Source: Mycolicibacterium tusciae JS617
GTDB taxonomy: Bacteria > Actinomycetota > Actinomycetes > Mycobacteriales > Mycobacteriaceae
Reading direction: 5' to 3'
NCBI RefSeq assembly: GCF_000243415.2
Contig: NZ_KI912270.1
Coordinates: 3,472,001 to 3,536,000, forward strand
DNA: 64,000 nt
In this document: positions 62,366 to 64,000 of the stretch, in pieces
Layout: each line of letters begins with the position of its first letter
How positions within the stretch are numbered: the stretch's first letter is position 1
Notes under the pieces: model-generated
The model's input: the letters and a program-made list of their open reading frames with translations, nothing else
What the model was told of the DNA's origin: nothing
Database searches by the model: none
Translations under genes and position numbers: made by a program

Positions 62366-63782
62366 CGCCCTCGACCGACTGCGCGTAGGTGCCTACCGCA
62401 AACGCCGCGGCAGCTCCCATCACCGACAGTGCGTTGCGGTCGATGTTGTCGACCGTATCGCGCGCGGTGCGGTAGTTGGGGTCATACGGCAGGCCGGCCC
62501 GGCCACCCCAGAGTCTCGCCTGCACTTCGGTTTTCCGCTGTGATGCGCCCGCTGTCACGCCTCCTACCGGAACGCCTGCCGTCAGGAACGCGCTGTAGTC
62601 GGTATAGCGAGTCAACGGCATGTCAGCGGGCCGCGCGCCTGCACTGTTGAGGTACGTCGCCAGCGTTCGTTCGATACCGGCTGAACCCTCGGGGATTGTG
62701 TCCAATCCGATTTCGGGGTTCAGCTGGCCTGACTGGTCGCCGTCGTAGGTGAAATACCCGGCATTCGGCGAGCCGATCATCTCGACATTGAGATACAGCG
62801 CGATCTCGTCGAGCGCACCGCGTGGGAGTCCGCGGATGTACTTCGTCGCACCTTGCAGCGAGTTTTCCTCCGAACCCCACAGCGCGAACCGCACGGCATT
62901 CTTGATCTGCGGCGAAGCGCCGAGCGCCGCCGCGGTCTCCAGTACCGCCGCGACTCCGGAGCCGTCGTCGTTGATGCCTGGGCTGACAGCAGAGCTGTCG
63001 AGGTGCGCGCCGACCATCACCACGTTGTTAGTGTCGCCGGACTTGGTTTGGGCCAGCACGTTTCGCGCCTTCTTCATGACCGGTTTGTTGTCCAGTACCA
63101 GCTTCACCGGCGCCGTTGTGCGGCGCAGTGCCGCATTCGCGTCGTTGCCGATGACGCCCACCGGAACGGCGAGTTGCTGGTAGTAGCCCGGCGTGAAAAG
63201 GCCTGCCGGACTGCCAGCGCCGGGGGCGGGGGCACTGACAACGAGTAGGCCCACGGCTCCCCGATCCACTGCCGCGTTCTGCTTGTCGACGATCGAGCAG
63301 CCCGTGTCGTCGACGATGGCGATCGCGCCCTTCATCGACGCCGTGCCGTAGTCGGCGGCCCGGCATCCCGCAGCGGTCTTCTGTGGCCGCAGGGTCACAG
63401 CGCTCAGCCCGTTCCGCGGCGTGGTGATCAGAAGTGATGCTTGGTCCACGCTGTAGTTGCGACCGCCGATCGTCAGCTGCGGTTTCCCGCCCCCCGAGCG
63501 TTCGAGGATCTCGAATTCTGGAGTCTGTACATCGAAACCCTTGTCCTCAAGGAACTTTGCGACATAGTCCACGCTGGCGTCGTATCCGGGCGTCCCGTTG
63601 GCCCGGTTTCCGCCGTTCGCGTCGGCGATCCTCTGCAGTTCGTTGAGGTGCGAATACATTCCGTCCGCACCGACCTTGCCCGCCAGTTCGGCTGCCAGAT
63701 CCGGCGACGGGCCCGCCGAGTCCGGTGACGAGCACGACGTCAGCACCGCAATGGCCGCAATGACCGCCGCCCAGCGCATCAT
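62319..63782 (-). CDS. lpqL: M28-type aminopeptidase lipoprotein (LpqL-like), ligand-poor copy
   Basis: This 487-residue protein has a lipoprotein signal (LTSC, Cys17), a protease-associated domain (about 110-225) and an M28 peptidase domain. Zinc ligands His260-x-Asp262 (GAHLDS), Asp272 (NDDGSG) and Glu305-Glu306 (GSEENS) are present. The fourth ligand is Glu334 (NVEMIGS) instead of Asp, and the last His position reads DPNYRTARD (Arg438), where the neighbouring copy keeps DPNYHKEGD. Catalysis may be lost. It overlaps the upstream paralogue by 4 nt (ATGA). By position it is near Rv0418; the symbol is provisional. Confidence 0.85.
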   Translation of the reverse strand: MMRWAAVIAAIAVLTSCSSPDSAGPSPDLAAELAGKVGADGMYSHLNELQRIADANGGNRANGTPGYDASVDYVAKFLEDKGFDVQTPEFEILERSGGGKPQLTIGGRNYSVDQASLLITTPRNGLSAVTLRPQKTAAGCRAADYGTASMKGAIAIVDDTGCSIVDKQNAAVDRGAVGLLVVSAPAPGAGSPAGLFTPGYYQQLAVPVGVIGNDANAALRRTTAPVKLVLDNKPVMKKARNVLAQTKSGDTNNVVMVGAHLDSSAVSPGINDDGSGVAAVLETAAALGASPQIKNAVRFALWGSEENSLQGATKYIRGLPRGALDEIALYLNVEMIGSPNAGYFTYDGDQSGQLNPEIGLDTIPEGSAGIERTLATYLNSAGARPADMPLTRYTDYSAFLTAGVPVGGVTAGASQRKTEVQARLWGGRAGLPYDPNYRTARDTVDNIDRNALSVMGAAAAFAVGTYAQSVEGVNGVPLRDQRHRSAP

Positions 63783-64000
63783 GATTCGAGGACGTGGCGG
63801 GTTCGGTCGTCACGGATCGGCACGCCGTTGCGCCCACCTTGGTCCTGCGCGTAGAGCGCGACGGCGTATGCCGCACCGCGACCGTTGATCCCAAGCGCGG
63901 TGGGGTCGACGTTCTCGATCGTGTCGCCTTCTTTGTGATAGTTCGGATCGAACGGCCGGCCCGCCTCGCCGCCCCATCGCTCGGCCTGCTCGGGGGTCAT
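63779..64000 (-). CDS. Second M28-type peptidase, C-terminal end (continues past window)
   Basis: The frame is open to the window end and ends at TGA 63779. The visible 73 residues match the C-terminus of the LpqL-like protein: AERWGGEAGRPFDPNYHKEGDT, IENVD, and YAVALYAQDQGGRNGVPIRD. The His of DPNYH fits the last zinc ligand of M28 peptidases. It is transcribed ahead of the ligand-poor copy and coupled to it by a 4-nt overlap. The rest of the gene cannot be seen. Confidence 0.8.
   Translation of the reverse strand: MTPEQAERWGGEAGRPFDPNYHKEGDTIENVDPTALGINGRGAAYAVALYAQDQGGRNGVPIRDDRTRHVLES

Overview
The window looks like the chromosome of a fast-growing, GC-rich Mycobacterium (Mycolicibacterium type). 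The evidence is the Hsp65-type groEL2 with CIRCE elements, an Rv0431/VirR-like protein beside a lipoprotein SodC, a DUF222-HNH gene with a mycobacterial SOS box, an EmbR-type regulator, and gene order. From memory of the M. tuberculosis map, much of the window follows Rv0457c-Rv0456c, then Rv0440 (groEL2), Rv0439c-Rv0435c (SDR, moeA, psd, pssA, AAA ATPase), Rv0434-Rv0427c (LON-domain protein to xthA), Rv0423c-Rv0421c (thiC, thiD, hydrolase) and Rv0418-like peptidases, with accessory blocks inserted.

1-13.3 kb: end of a prolyl oligopeptidase gene; an efeO-efeB iron/haem pair without efeU, behind two IdeR-like boxes; echA2; a minus-strand run of metabolic and membrane genes (DUF2889, ALDH, PAP2, DinB, VOC, a crotonase); a D-aminoacylase; a PNPOx-fold protein; and a secreted protein with an acidic tail built from 30-bp repeats. 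13.3-15.2 kb: groEL2 with terminator and two CIRCE operators.

15.2-24.2 kb: an accessory block (TetR/SDR pair with operator, cupin, helicase, EmbR-type regulator, SRPBCC, HAD phosphatase, two bacterial PH-domain proteins and a small membrane ORF). It is bounded by two paralogous SDR genes in the same orientation. 24.2-30.2 kb: SDR-moeA-psd-pssA-AAA ATPase, tightly packed; psd and pssA make phosphatidylethanolamine.

30.2-40.3 kb: a methyltransferase and a DUF1707 protein around a symmetrical promoter/operator, an FAD monooxygenase, then a complete Mrp-type Na+/H+ antiporter operon (AB-fused, C, D, E, F, G) whose genes all overlap by 4 nt. 40.3-47.6 kb: LON-domain protein, YbdK-type ligase, sodC, virR, DUF3263 protein, def, GNAT, an inserted SOS-controlled DUF222-HNH gene, and xthA.

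47.6-64 kb: an MFS exporter; a TPP riboswitch with thiC-thiD-hydrolase; a proline-rich septum-formation-type protein; a Baeyer-Villiger monooxygenase with a DoxX-like membrane protein opposite a tandem-TetR regulator; two small membrane proteins; a large LuxR (LAL) regulator overlapping an APC permease and a uracil/xanthine permease; and two tandem M28 peptidase lipoproteins, the first of which has lost apparent zinc ligands.

The window is almost fully coding. The longest non-coding stretches are about 180-230 bp (before groEL2, between tetR and the SDR, and before thiC), so no gap exceeds 300 bp. I saw no tRNA, rRNA, insertion sequence, prophage or CRISPR array. No single cluster is clearly a new system. 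The best leads are the symmetrical operator at 31334-31395, the ligand-poor M28 paralogue, the SOS-box start of the DUF222-HNH gene, efeOB without efeU, and the repeat-tailed secreted protein.
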